This document shows, piece by piece, positions 52,701 through 60,945 of a stretch of DNA of 64,000 nt. Each line of letters starts with the position of its first letter. Positions within the stretch are counted from its first letter, which is position 1. The notes below the pieces were generated by a model that worked only from the letters and a program-made list of their open reading frames with translations, was not told the origin of the DNA and made no database searches. A program made the position numbers and the translations under genes. Source of the DNA: Maricaulis maris_C (GTDB lineage Bacteria; Pseudomonadota; Alphaproteobacteria; Caulobacterales; Maricaulaceae); contig NZ_JAGDYT010000025.1 of NCBI RefSeq assembly GCF_049116555.1, forward strand, positions 333,731-397,730, given 5' to 3'.

Positions 52701-55700
52701 GTGCTGATCGACTCGACCGGCAATGTCATTACCTCCGGAAGCAATGCCCATGGACTGGTTGCCCAGTCCATCGGTGGCGGCGGGGGCAATGGCGGCTTCT
52801 CGTTCTCGGGTTCGTTCTCCGGCGGCGGTATCGCCGGCGTTGGCGTGGATGTCGCGCTCGGCGGTAATGGTGGCTCCGGGTCCTATTCCGGGCAGGTCAC
52901 CCTCAACAGCGATGGCATCATCGCGACCTCCGGGGACAATTCGCACGGCCTCTTCGCGCAATCCATCGGCGGCGGCGGCGGCAATGGCGGCTGGTCGGCA
53001 ACAGGCACTATGAGCCTGGGTGCGACGGCCGGTGTCGGTGTCGGTGTCTCGCTTGGCGGTGATGGCGGTGGCGGCGGTGTCGTCAACGGCGATGTGGTGG
53101 TCACGTCGGACGGGACAGTCTTCACCTTCGGCAATGTTTCCCACGGCATTCTGGCCCAGTCGATTGGCGGCGGTGGCGGCAATGGCGGTTTTGCGTTCTC
53201 GGGCTCCCTGGCAGCAGGCGGTACGGCGGGCGGAGCGGTCAATGTCGCGCTCGGTGGTGCCGCTGGCGACGGGGCTCACGCTGATGATGTGACGGTCGCA
53301 TCGACCGGCGTCGTCGAGACGACCGGGACCGGTTCCCACGGTATCGCGGCCCAGTCGATCGGTGGTGGCGGTGGTAATGGCGGCTGGTCTGCAACGGGCA
53401 ATGTTGCGGCTGGCGGCTCGGCCGGCGCCGGCGTTGGCGTTTCGATTGGCGGCGGTGGTGGCGCAGGATCCTATGCCCGGACCGTCACGGTGACCCAGAC
53501 TGATCACATCATTACGCGTGGCGACGAAGCGCATGGCGTGCTGGCCCAGTCGATTGGTGGCGGCGGCGGCAATGGTGGTTTCTCGGTCGCTGCGGGCGCG
53601 GCCGGCAGTATGAGTGTCGGTGGTTCTGTCAATGTTTCGCTCGGCGGTTCCGGTGGGGTCGGCGGCGCAGCCTCGACGGTTGACGTGACCGTCGAAGACG
53701 TGGCGACCGGTGGTGATGGCGCGATCGGCGTGCTGGCCCAGTCCATTGGCGGTGGCGGCGGTAATGGCGGCTTCGCCGTCGCTGCAAGCCTGGTCGGCGG
53801 CGGTTCTGTCGGCGGCGCGGTCAATGTCGGTGTCGGCGGGTCCGGCGGCAGTGGCGGTTCGGCGGCCGATGTGACGGTCACCGCACAAGAGATCTCAACG
53901 CTTGGCGATGGCGCGCACGGTATTTCGGCGCAGTCGCTGGGCGGCGGTGGCGGCAATGGCGGTTTCTCGGTCACGGGCGGTTTGAGCTTCGGTTCGCAAT
54001 CCGCAGCGATCGGCGTCTCGCTGGGCGGCGGTGGCGGCACTGGCAATACGGCCGGTGTGGTGACCGTCAATGCCAATGACCAGATCACGACCGATGGCGA
54101 TGATGCCAATGGCATTCTTGCCCAGTCGATCGGTGGCGGCGGCGGCAATGGCGGCGCAGCGATTTCCGGCTCCATCTCTGCCGGCAGCTCGAATTCGGCC
54201 AGTATCAATGTGGCCATTGGTGGCGATGGCGGGGCCGGCGGCACAGGCGGGGCGGTCAACGTCAACACGCTCGAAACGATCTACACGCGCGGCGACCAGT
54301 CCAACGGCATTTTTGCCCAGTCGGTCGGTGGCGGTGGCGGTAATGGCGGGATGTCCATTACGGGCGGGATCAGCCTGTCTTCGTCAAACAGCGCCGCGAT
54401 CGGCGTCTCGCTGGGCGGCAGCGGTGGCAGCGGCAATACGGCCGGTGTGGTCACTGTCGACTCGCGTGGCCAAGTCGGGACCGAGGGCGACCAGTCCAAC
54501 GGAATCTTCGCCCAGTCGGTCGGCGGCGGCGGCGGTAATGGTGGTTTCTCGGGCGCCTTTGGGGCGACCGGCGGCGGCAATAGTGCTGCGATCAATGTTG
54601 CCCTGGGCGGCGATGGCGGAACTGGCGGCGTGGCCGGAGCGGTTGATGTGACCGTGAGCGGCAATGTCCAGACACTTGGCGACCAGTCTTCGGCAGTGCA
54701 CGCCCAGTCAGTCGGCGGCGGTGGCGGGAATGGCGGCGCCAGCTTCGCTGCCTCGATGGCCGTGGGTGATCGCGCCGGGGCTGTGGCTCTGGCGCTTGGT
54801 GGGTCGGGCGATAGCGGCGGCAATGCGTCAACCGCTGACGTGTTGAACTCGGCTGTCCTGGCATCTTTCGGCGATAATAGTCACGGCATCCTGGCCCAGT
54901 CTGTCGGCGGCGGTGGCGGCAATGGCGGCTGGTCCGCCGCGCTGGCAGGCGGGTTTGGCAATAGTGCCGCCGGCTTCGGCGTTTCGCTGGGCGGCTCGGG
55001 CGGCACCGGCGGCACGGGCGATCGGGTCGGGGTCACCAATAACGGCCAGATCACCACGGCTGGCGACAATTCGGTCGGCATTCTGGCCCAGTCTGTTGGC
55101 GGCGGCGGGGGCAATGGCGGCTTCGCGCTGTCCGGTGCGCTTACCGGCGGTGACCGGTCGGTTTCCGTTGGTGTGTCGCTGGGCGGCGATGGCGGAACGG
55201 GAGGTACGGCCGGGACGGTCGAAGTGTTCAACACCGCCTCCATTGGAACGGCGGGCGACATGTCCAGCGCCATCATGGCGCAGTCTGTCGGTGGCGGCGG
55301 CGGCAATGGCGGCTGGACCGGCAGCATGACCGGCACGCTCAGCAATGACCGCGCGGTCGGAATCAGTTTTGGTCTTGGCGGAAGTGGTGGAACCGGCGGA
55401 GCGGCCGGCGACGTAATTGTCGATACCAGCGGATCGCTCCTGATGACCGTCGGCGATCGCGCACACGGTGTCTTCGCCCAATCGGTTGGCGGCGGTGGTG
55501 GCAATGGCGGCCTCGCCCTGACAGCCACTTTTGGCTCGTCGGATTCGGTCAATGTTGCAGCGAGCATCGGCGGCACAGGCGGTGAGGGCGGCACAGCAGG
55601 CATCGTCGACGTGACGTCATCCTCGACCATCCAGACGAGTGGGTATCGCGCACACGGTATTTATGCGGAGTCCGTTGGTGGCGGTGGTGGTACTGGCGGG

Positions 55701-58700
55701 TCGAGCGGCTCACTGGCCGCTGGCGGATCGGATTCTGTCAATCTGAGCTTTGCGGTCGGCGGGACCGGCGGGACCGGCAATACTGGCAACACGGTCACGG
55801 TGAACAATTCCGGGACCATCAACGCGCTCGGCGAGGCGTCACACGCGATCTTTGCCCAGTCCGTCGGTGGCGGCGGCGGGGATGGCGGATTTGCCGGCCT
55901 CGACTCCAGTGCCTTCGGCACACAAATCATCGGCGACCAATGCCTGCCGCAGTCGGAGACACCTTGCGCGCCGACCGGCGGCGGTGGTGCGGGCGCGGGC
56001 GGAATTGGCTCGAACACGTTCAACCTGGCGACATCAGTCGGCGGATTCGGCGGTACGGGCGGCCATGGTGGCGATGTGTTCGTGACCAATACCGGCTCGC
56101 TTGTGACTGTGAACAAGGACGCTCATGTTATCTTCGCCCAGTCGGTTGGCGGCGGCGGTGGCAATGGCGGACCCAGCATGTCGGCGACCGGCGCAGCTGG
56201 CGCCAGCCAGTCAGCCTCGATCGCGGTAACTGTCGGCGGCTCCGGCGGCGCGGCGGGTGATGGGGGTGATGTTTCCGTCACCAATGAGGGCTCGGTCATT
56301 TCCTGGGTTCGCGGCTCCATTGGTGTTTTCGCCCAGTCGATCGGCGGCGGCGGCGGCAATGGTGGAAGCGCAACCGGATTTGCGATCACCCGCGATGCGG
56401 CCGACATCTCGGATGACGACAAGAATCTCGAACTCGTTGCGGTCGTTGGCGGCTTCGGTGGTGCGGCCGGTGATGGCGGCGATGTGACTGTCCTGAACGA
56501 AGGCGACATCACGACGCTTGGTGCGGGTTCGGACGGCATCAAGGCGCAATCGGTCGGTGGCGGCGGCGGCAATGGCGGTGGGACCTCGCTCGACGGCGAG
56601 GAACTCGACGCCCTGCTGTCCAGTAGCGACAGCGATTCGTTGAGCTTCACGCTCGGCGGCTTTGGCGGCGCGTCCGGTGATGGCGGCGACGTCCGGGTGA
56701 CCAATAGTGGTAACATCAGAACCTGGGGCGACGGGTCTCGCGGCATCTTTGCCCAGTCCGTCGGTGGCGGTGGCGGTGAAGTCGGCCAAGGCGGCGCAAC
56801 GGCGACCGGTACGATCGCGGTTGGTGGCTTTGGTGGCGCGGCCGGCGATGGCGGCGATGTCACGGTGGTCAATACCGGCTCGATCCAGACCTCGGGCACG
56901 CGCTTCTTCAGCGCGGATGATGATCCGAATTACGGTGAAGACGGCGATCTGGCCTATGGAATTTTCGCCCAGTCCATTGGCGGCGGCGGCGGTAATGGCG
57001 GCGCCGGAAACATGGATGGCAGCCGCGATACGCGAAACGCTCTCCTCGAGAATAACGGCAATATTGGCGACACCATTCAGCCCGAAATCAGCATCGGTAT
57101 GGGTGGTTTTGGCGGCGCGTCCGGTGATGGCGGTGATGTGATTGTCACCAACACCGGTACGATCACCACGACGGGCGACAATGCCCATGCCATTCTCGCG
57201 CAGTCCATTGGCGGCGGCGGCGGCAATGCGGGCGATGGATACATCTCCAATGCCGGTGCGGTGTCCTTCGGTGGCGCCGGTGGCAATGCCGGCGATGGCG
57301 GCGACGTTACGGTTACCCATACCGGCAATATCACCACTCACGGTATCGGTGCATACGGCATCTTCGCCCAGTCGATCGGCGGCGGCGGCGGCAATGCGGG
57401 CGACACCACGATCGGTGTGCAGGAAGCCGGTATCGACCTGGCCATCAACCCGTTTGGCGGCAATAGCGGTGATGGTGGCAACGTCACCATCAATTCCAGC
57501 GGGACGATCAATCTCCTCGGTGGTGGTGCCATCGGCATTTTCGCCCAGTCGATTGGCGGCGGCGGTGGGACGTTTGGTTCCGCCGACGGCCAGGGCTTCT
57601 TCGGCTCGGTGGGCGGTGAAGGTGAAGCGGGGCGGGTAATCGTCAATCACACCGGCGCCATCATATCGTCGGGTCGCAATGCGATTGCCTTCTTTGCCCA
57701 GAGTCTGGGTACGAGCTTTGCTCCGGCCGAGCCGATCACTCTCAACAGTACCGACCAGACGGAGGCACAGGCCAGCGTCCGTATCGCCGGCTCGTCGACC
57801 GAGACGGCCGATACCGGTTCCGAAATGCCGTCATTCCTTGACCGGTTCGGTCCTGAGGGGCAGGCGGCATTGGTTGATCCGGCCCATCAAGCTGATGATG
57901 TCGACGTGATGAGCGCACTTGCGGCTGCTGCAATCACGGTGACGTTGGACAATGACATCCGTGGTGGCTCGGGCAACGGGATCGGGGTCTTCTTCGATGG
58001 CGGGGCGGATAACACGCTGTTCACTTCAGGCAGCGTCTCGGCGGTGTCCGGAAATGCCATCGTGACGACCGCCGGCAATGATCTGATCGAGAACACAGGG
58101 ACGGTCATCGGCAATGTTGATTTGGGAGCCGGTGTAAACCGGTTCGATAATCAGGCCGGTGCGACGTTTATTGCGTTCGACACGATTGATCTGAGGGATG
58201 ACGTTGCCAGTCCGCAAACAGTTCTGGGCCAAGGCAATTCCGGCACGACCGCAGAGCCGGCCCAGGCGTCGGCGACCCAGGCCGAGCTGTCATCGCAACC
58301 ATCCGATGCTGCCGAGCCGGCGGTCCCGGCTGAAGACGGTCTGGAGACCGGGGCGCAACCCGAGCCCATCACGATGGGCGCGACCGAAACGACGTCCAAG
58401 CGACCTGTCCAGGCAGACCTGGAGACCGGGGCCCAACCAGCGCCTGTGTCGCTTTCGCCGACGGCCGCTCCCGGCAGCGACGGGGTCGATGTTTCCAAGG
58501 GCGCGCCGGTCCAGGAAGCGCTGACGACCCCGACGCTGGAGACCGCCTTGCAGGCCGACACGCGGGATGCGGGATCTCCTGTTCAGGTGATGGTCGATCT
58601 CGACCCGGCCGACGCGTTGAGCCAATCCGCCGAAGACGCGCCGAGCGTTGCCGCGGCTGCGGGCCCGGTTGATGCCGCGACCTTCCGCAATGCCGGCAAC

Positions 58701-60209
58701 TTCATTATGGGCCTGTCGGCTTCGCCCTATCCGATTGACCTCCTGAACGGCGACACGTTCGGGAATTTTGATGCGGTCGGCGATCCCGCGACCAACCTTC
58801 TCTATGGGGCTCGGGTCATCAATACGGTTGAGCTGGATGGTCATTTCGAGCAAACCGAAAGCGGTCATCTGGTCTTTGATGTCGCTTTTGGCCCCTACGC
58901 TTCTGACCGGGTGAATGTCACGGGCGGCGCTGCGGTGGACGGTACCGGCGACATTACGTTGACCTGGTTGCAGGACCGTGAGGCGGTGACGCTGTTCGCC
59001 GCGGCGGAAGGCGGTGTCGACAATGGCCTGACCATTCGGGACACGTTGGCGGTCGATTACTCGATTGTGGCCGACGCAGCTGGTGTCCACTTGCTGATCG
59101 ATACCGACTTTGGTCTGCCCAGTCTGAATCGGAATGGCCGGGCGCTGGGTGGTCACATGGACTCCGCCCTCGATGTCGGCGGTTCCGCCGGAATTGGACG
59201 TCTTCTGGCGCTGCTCGGCAATATGCAGAGCGATCAGCTGGACGTGTATGAGGCGATCTTCGCGGAGCTCAATCCCGAGCCCCACCTGGCGGTGATGCAT
59301 GGTCAGCTGACGGCGGCGAACAATTTCGCCGAAGATCTGTTCAATTGCGGCTCTCCGGTCTCGAACGGCGATGACCAATGTGTGTGGTCTCGCCTGGAGA
59401 TGACCGCGAAAAACCGTGATGCGACGACCGAGAACCTGCACACCGAGGCGCAATCGATGCGCTTTACCGGTGGCTTCGAGCAGCGCCTTACCGATGAATG
59501 GTCGGTGGCAGCCGGGGTCAGCTACGAAACCACCGATCCGGTCCGGATCGACGGGGATCGGGCGCGCACCGAAAGCCAGGGCTTCTCGGTGGGTCTGGGT
59601 GTCGAGCGCAATCCGGCGACAGGTCCCTATTACGGGGCTGCGATATCGGGTGGCTGGTCCTGGCACGAGACAGAGCGGGCTGTGACGGTGTTCACCAGCG
59701 GCGTCGGCACCTCCACGCCGGAGACCGGTTATGCGCGGCTTGGCGGTCATGTCGGCGAAAGCTTCCGCCATGGCAGCCTGTTCGCTCGTCCGCAAGTCTC
59801 AGCCTCGCTGACGGCGCTCTATCATGATGGTCTGATTGAGGAGGGTCTGGACGGTCTGGGCATTGAGGTGCGGGCCGACAAGGAGCTGATCGGAGCGATC
59901 AATCCACAGCTGACGGTCGGCCATATCTTCCGGGAGACCGAAGATATGGTGGGTGTCGTGTCGCTGACCGGTGGTCTGCGTCTGAGCACGCAGGATCGTC
60001 TTGAGCTGCCAACGCGCTTCTTGGGTTCCAACCCGCTGGCCGATCCGGCCATGATTGGCACCTCGCTCGATCAACTGGTTTACCAGATCGGAGCGGATAT
60101 CGAGATTGCCGGCAATGAGCGCGTCGGCCTGTCGATCGGCTATGACGCCGAGTTCGGCGCCGAAACCGAGCACCAGCGGGCCGGCATCGACTTCCGCGTC
60201 CGCTTCTAG
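49701..60209 (+). CDS. Giant autotransporter with glycine-rich repeats
   Basis: About 3500 aa. The TTG at 49701 is chosen because GGGGGGA lies 6 bases upstream; a TTG at 49680 and an ATG at 49740 are alternatives. A signal peptide lies in RVASLLLGTSPHAM to SPAAFA. The passenger holds about 38 repeats of the form HGILAQSIGGGGGNGG, each 63-70 residues long, predicted as a beta-helix. A linker of Pro, Ala and Thr with repeated ETGAQP segments lies near residues 2850-2980. The C-terminal 275 residues are an autotransporter beta-barrel ending in phenylalanine (GIDFRVRF). It should be displayed on the outer membrane, probably as an adhesin. Function of the repeats is not established. Confidence 0.92.
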   Translation: MSNFLKASDGGQKMRSRRVASLLLGTSPHAMSMALAGASLAAIVSPAAFAVDVGDTVTNPITGGSEIVQAILGDNVVMTDAFNVIIVAGAVGDTIVDPTATSDSAGSAATYTITAINVNPFAAIVSYTAEDADGNSFTFSSVTSRSGDITTASSGITGSPGSPATSVNPAIPAGNVNIFADRQTGSNGSDGDNAWGARICIIKCFTIGENGDPGEDGGVGPDVIHNLTTSGFGDIEAVTDNLPGISAVSIGGNGGDGGNAAGFGFEGYEGGASGAGGTVSLTSYVNVTTSGNQGHGIFALSRAGRGGDGGSGFIWSDGGSSGPAAEGGTVVVVNHGAISTIGLSANGILAQSMGGASGDAGSSFGIVGNANSGSTGGNGSSVAVRNYGSIITTGNYSDGIVAQSIGGSGGDAGASGGLVAFGGGGGGAGNGGLVYVSNAATGTITTRGDDAVGITAQSIGGGGGRSGASVGIAALGAGSGPGGDAGIVTVYNEGAISTGTATTGDRSHGIMAQSIGGGGGSGRGTGGLVALGGQGGAGGAAGIVQVGNNGLITTTGEGALGILVQSIGGGGGNGSSTVGLAAIGGDGDSGGSAETVTVTGDGTISTTGIDAHGVLAQAIGGGGGNGGTSGGIVGIGGDGDVGGDGGAVDITMGSILTEGDRAFGILAQSIGGGGGNGGAGGGIGAIGGDGSGGGTGDTVTVTTSGLIQTQGIGATGIVAQSIGGGGGNGGGAGGVVSVGGRGGTGNSADTVTVNANGNILTTNENSNGIVAQSIGGGGGNGGSAVSGGLFASVAVGGDGAVGGGGGIVRVNSADGAFIETRGHGSTGIVGQSVGGGGGNGGYSVAGSIGAFGSVSVAVGGNAGAGGDGGVVEMDLDGSILTFGDNAHAVLAQSVGGGGGNGGQSFAGAISTGVGASASVSVAVGGDGGAGGDSESVTVRTADTIQTSGNNSFGVLAQSVGGGGGNGGWTGTANLAVSSGAAISLGVSLGGSGGSGGFGGTVLIDSTGNVITSGSNAHGLVAQSIGGGGGNGGFSFSGSFSGGGIAGVGVDVALGGNGGSGSYSGQVTLNSDGIIATSGDNSHGLFAQSIGGGGGNGGWSATGTMSLGATAGVGVGVSLGGDGGGGGVVNGDVVVTSDGTVFTFGNVSHGILAQSIGGGGGNGGFAFSGSLAAGGTAGGAVNVALGGAAGDGAHADDVTVASTGVVETTGTGSHGIAAQSIGGGGGNGGWSATGNVAAGGSAGAGVGVSIGGGGGAGSYARTVTVTQTDHIITRGDEAHGVLAQSIGGGGGNGGFSVAAGAAGSMSVGGSVNVSLGGSGGVGGAASTVDVTVEDVATGGDGAIGVLAQSIGGGGGNGGFAVAASLVGGGSVGGAVNVGVGGSGGSGGSAADVTVTAQEISTLGDGAHGISAQSLGGGGGNGGFSVTGGLSFGSQSAAIGVSLGGGGGTGNTAGVVTVNANDQITTDGDDANGILAQSIGGGGGNGGAAISGSISAGSSNSASINVAIGGDGGAGGTGGAVNVNTLETIYTRGDQSNGIFAQSVGGGGGNGGMSITGGISLSSSNSAAIGVSLGGSGGSGNTAGVVTVDSRGQVGTEGDQSNGIFAQSVGGGGGNGGFSGAFGATGGGNSAAINVALGGDGGTGGVAGAVDVTVSGNVQTLGDQSSAVHAQSVGGGGGNGGASFAASMAVGDRAGAVALALGGSGDSGGNASTADVLNSAVLASFGDNSHGILAQSVGGGGGNGGWSAALAGGFGNSAAGFGVSLGGSGGTGGTGDRVGVTNNGQITTAGDNSVGILAQSVGGGGGNGGFALSGALTGGDRSVSVGVSLGGDGGTGGTAGTVEVFNTASIGTAGDMSSAIMAQSVGGGGGNGGWTGSMTGTLSNDRAVGISFGLGGSGGTGGAAGDVIVDTSGSLLMTVGDRAHGVFAQSVGGGGGNGGLALTATFGSSDSVNVAASIGGTGGEGGTAGIVDVTSSSTIQTSGYRAHGIYAESVGGGGGTGGSSGSLAAGGSDSVNLSFAVGGTGGTGNTGNTVTVNNSGTINALGEASHAIFAQSVGGGGGDGGFAGLDSSAFGTQIIGDQCLPQSETPCAPTGGGGAGAGGIGSNTFNLATSVGGFGGTGGHGGDVFVTNTGSLVTVNKDAHVIFAQSVGGGGGNGGPSMSATGAAGASQSASIAVTVGGSGGAAGDGGDVSVTNEGSVISWVRGSIGVFAQSIGGGGGNGGSATGFAITRDAADISDDDKNLELVAVVGGFGGAAGDGGDVTVLNEGDITTLGAGSDGIKAQSVGGGGGNGGGTSLDGEELDALLSSSDSDSLSFTLGGFGGASGDGGDVRVTNSGNIRTWGDGSRGIFAQSVGGGGGEVGQGGATATGTIAVGGFGGAAGDGGDVTVVNTGSIQTSGTRFFSADDDPNYGEDGDLAYGIFAQSIGGGGGNGGAGNMDGSRDTRNALLENNGNIGDTIQPEISIGMGGFGGASGDGGDVIVTNTGTITTTGDNAHAILAQSIGGGGGNAGDGYISNAGAVSFGGAGGNAGDGGDVTVTHTGNITTHGIGAYGIFAQSIGGGGGNAGDTTIGVQEAGIDLAINPFGGNSGDGGNVTINSSGTINLLGGGAIGIFAQSIGGGGGTFGSADGQGFFGSVGGEGEAGRVIVNHTGAIISSGRNAIAFFAQSLGTSFAPAEPITLNSTDQTEAQASVRIAGSSTETADTGSEMPSFLDRFGPEGQAALVDPAHQADDVDVMSALAAAAITVTLDNDIRGGSGNGIGVFFDGGADNTLFTSGSVSAVSGNAIVTTAGNDLIENTGTVIGNVDLGAGVNRFDNQAGATFIAFDTIDLRDDVASPQTVLGQGNSGTTAEPAQASATQAELSSQPSDAAEPAVPAEDGLETGAQPEPITMGATETTSKRPVQADLETGAQPAPVSLSPTAAPGSDGVDVSKGAPVQEALTTPTLETALQADTRDAGSPVQVMVDLDPADALSQSAEDAPSVAAAAGPVDAATFRNAGNFIMGLSASPYPIDLLNGDTFGNFDAVGDPATNLLYGARVINTVELDGHFEQTESGHLVFDVAFGPYASDRVNVTGGAAVDGTGDITLTWLQDREAVTLFAAAEGGVDNGLTIRDTLAVDYSIVADAAGVHLLIDTDFGLPSLNRNGRALGGHMDSALDVGGSAGIGRLLALLGNMQSDQLDVYEAIFAELNPEPHLAVMHGQLTAANNFAEDLFNCGSPVSNGDDQCVWSRLEMTAKNRDATTENLHTEAQSMRFTGGFEQRLTDEWSVAAGVSYETTDPVRIDGDRARTESQGFSVGLGVERNPATGPYYGAAISGGWSWHETERAVTVFTSGVGTSTPETGYARLGGHVGESFRHGSLFARPQVSASLTALYHDGLIEEGLDGLGIEVRADKELIGAINPQLTVGHIFRETEDMVGVVSLTGGLRLSTQDRLELPTRFLGSNPLADPAMIGTSLDQLVYQIGADIEIAGNERVGLSIGYDAEFGAETEHQRAGIDFRVRF
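50735..57715 (+). repeat. Array of about 38 in-frame repeats in the autotransporter
   Basis: Units of roughly 190-210 bp (longer towards the 3' end) each hold a core CAGTCGATTGGCGGCGGCGG, coding AQSIGGGGG. Cores at about 53540, 53740, 53930, 54120, 54310 and 54505 show the period. First units (50735 on) and the last are degenerate. Central units are the most alike, as expected for recent duplication. Confidence 0.9.
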
Positions 60210-60229
60210 CGCTCAAACGCATGCAGAAG

Positions 60230-60260
60230 GCGGCCGCCCGGAGACAAACCGGGCGGCCGC
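60230..60260 (+). terminator. Terminator of the autotransporter gene
   Basis: GCGGCCGCCCGG (60230-60241) pairs perfectly with CCGGGCGGCCGC (60249-60260) over a 7-base loop, 20 bases after the stop. A weak T-containing tail (TTGCTGT) follows. Confidence 0.75.
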
Positions 60261-60945
60261 TTGCTGTGCGGTTCTAGGCGCTCGGTACGCGTAAAGGCCC
60301 GTCTCCGCGGAGGGTTTGTTGCGCTGCTCTGACGTTCACCGGGCAAGGGCTGAGTTGCGCCGGCACACAACCTTACCGACATCCTGCCTGTCCGGAATCG
60401 GAGAGCCTGGTTCGGGCAAGACCCGGTCTCCATGACATCGATCCGGAGATGGTTGAATCAACTGCCGGCATGACGCGCTTGCCAGCGGATTCTCCTGTCT
60501 GAATTGCCGATGAGGTGGCTCTGGCTCAGTCGGAGTTCACTCGTGCCTAGCATCGATGAGGTGCGTGAATTCACGCAGGAATTGCCACGCTGGTCCGGCG
60601 TCACTCGGGATTGAATTTTCATCCTGGAATATTTTTATTCCAAAAGATTTTGGCGGTGTTTCCGGAGGCTTGTTTCCGCCGTCCGCCCTTGCCGTGCCTC
60701 AGATTATGCAAAGTCTGATACCGGGGAATTCATTTATGTAGTGCGGTAGTGGCGTACCCCTCAGGGGAGAAAGCGATTGTCCCCATTCCGTAGTGATGCA
60801 TATTAAAACCATCGGGGGGGAGCGTCGACAAATTCGGCAATCCTATCAACAACCTAAACTTGCCAGCGCGCGCGTGCCTTCACGCCGGAGGCCGCGCTGT
60901 GCATGGCCCAATTGAGCCGGAAATTCGGCTGTATCGGAGACTGAC
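60261..60945. other. 685-bp intergenic region before the RTX adhesin
   Basis: No gene supported. The central part (60610-60740) is A/T-richer than the surroundings and could hold the promoter of the adhesin gene. The end has CGGAGA, the probable ribosome site 7 bases before the ATG at 60946. Confidence 0.5.

Noticed and set aside
52551..53888. Long minus-strand ORF of 445 aa opposite the autotransporter
   Set aside because: It is the complement of the glycine-rich repeats, giving Ala/Pro/Thr/Arg-rich low-complexity protein. It has no start site or motif.
50735..57715. Regular repeats considered as a CRISPR-like array
   Set aside because: The repeats are in frame, about 200 bp apart, and code for a continuous protein. 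There are no short spacers of constant size.
58290..59795. Minus-strand ORF of 501 aa opposite the autotransporter barrel
   Set aside because: A GC-rich shadow of a well-supported gene, with basic low-information composition and no recognisable domain.
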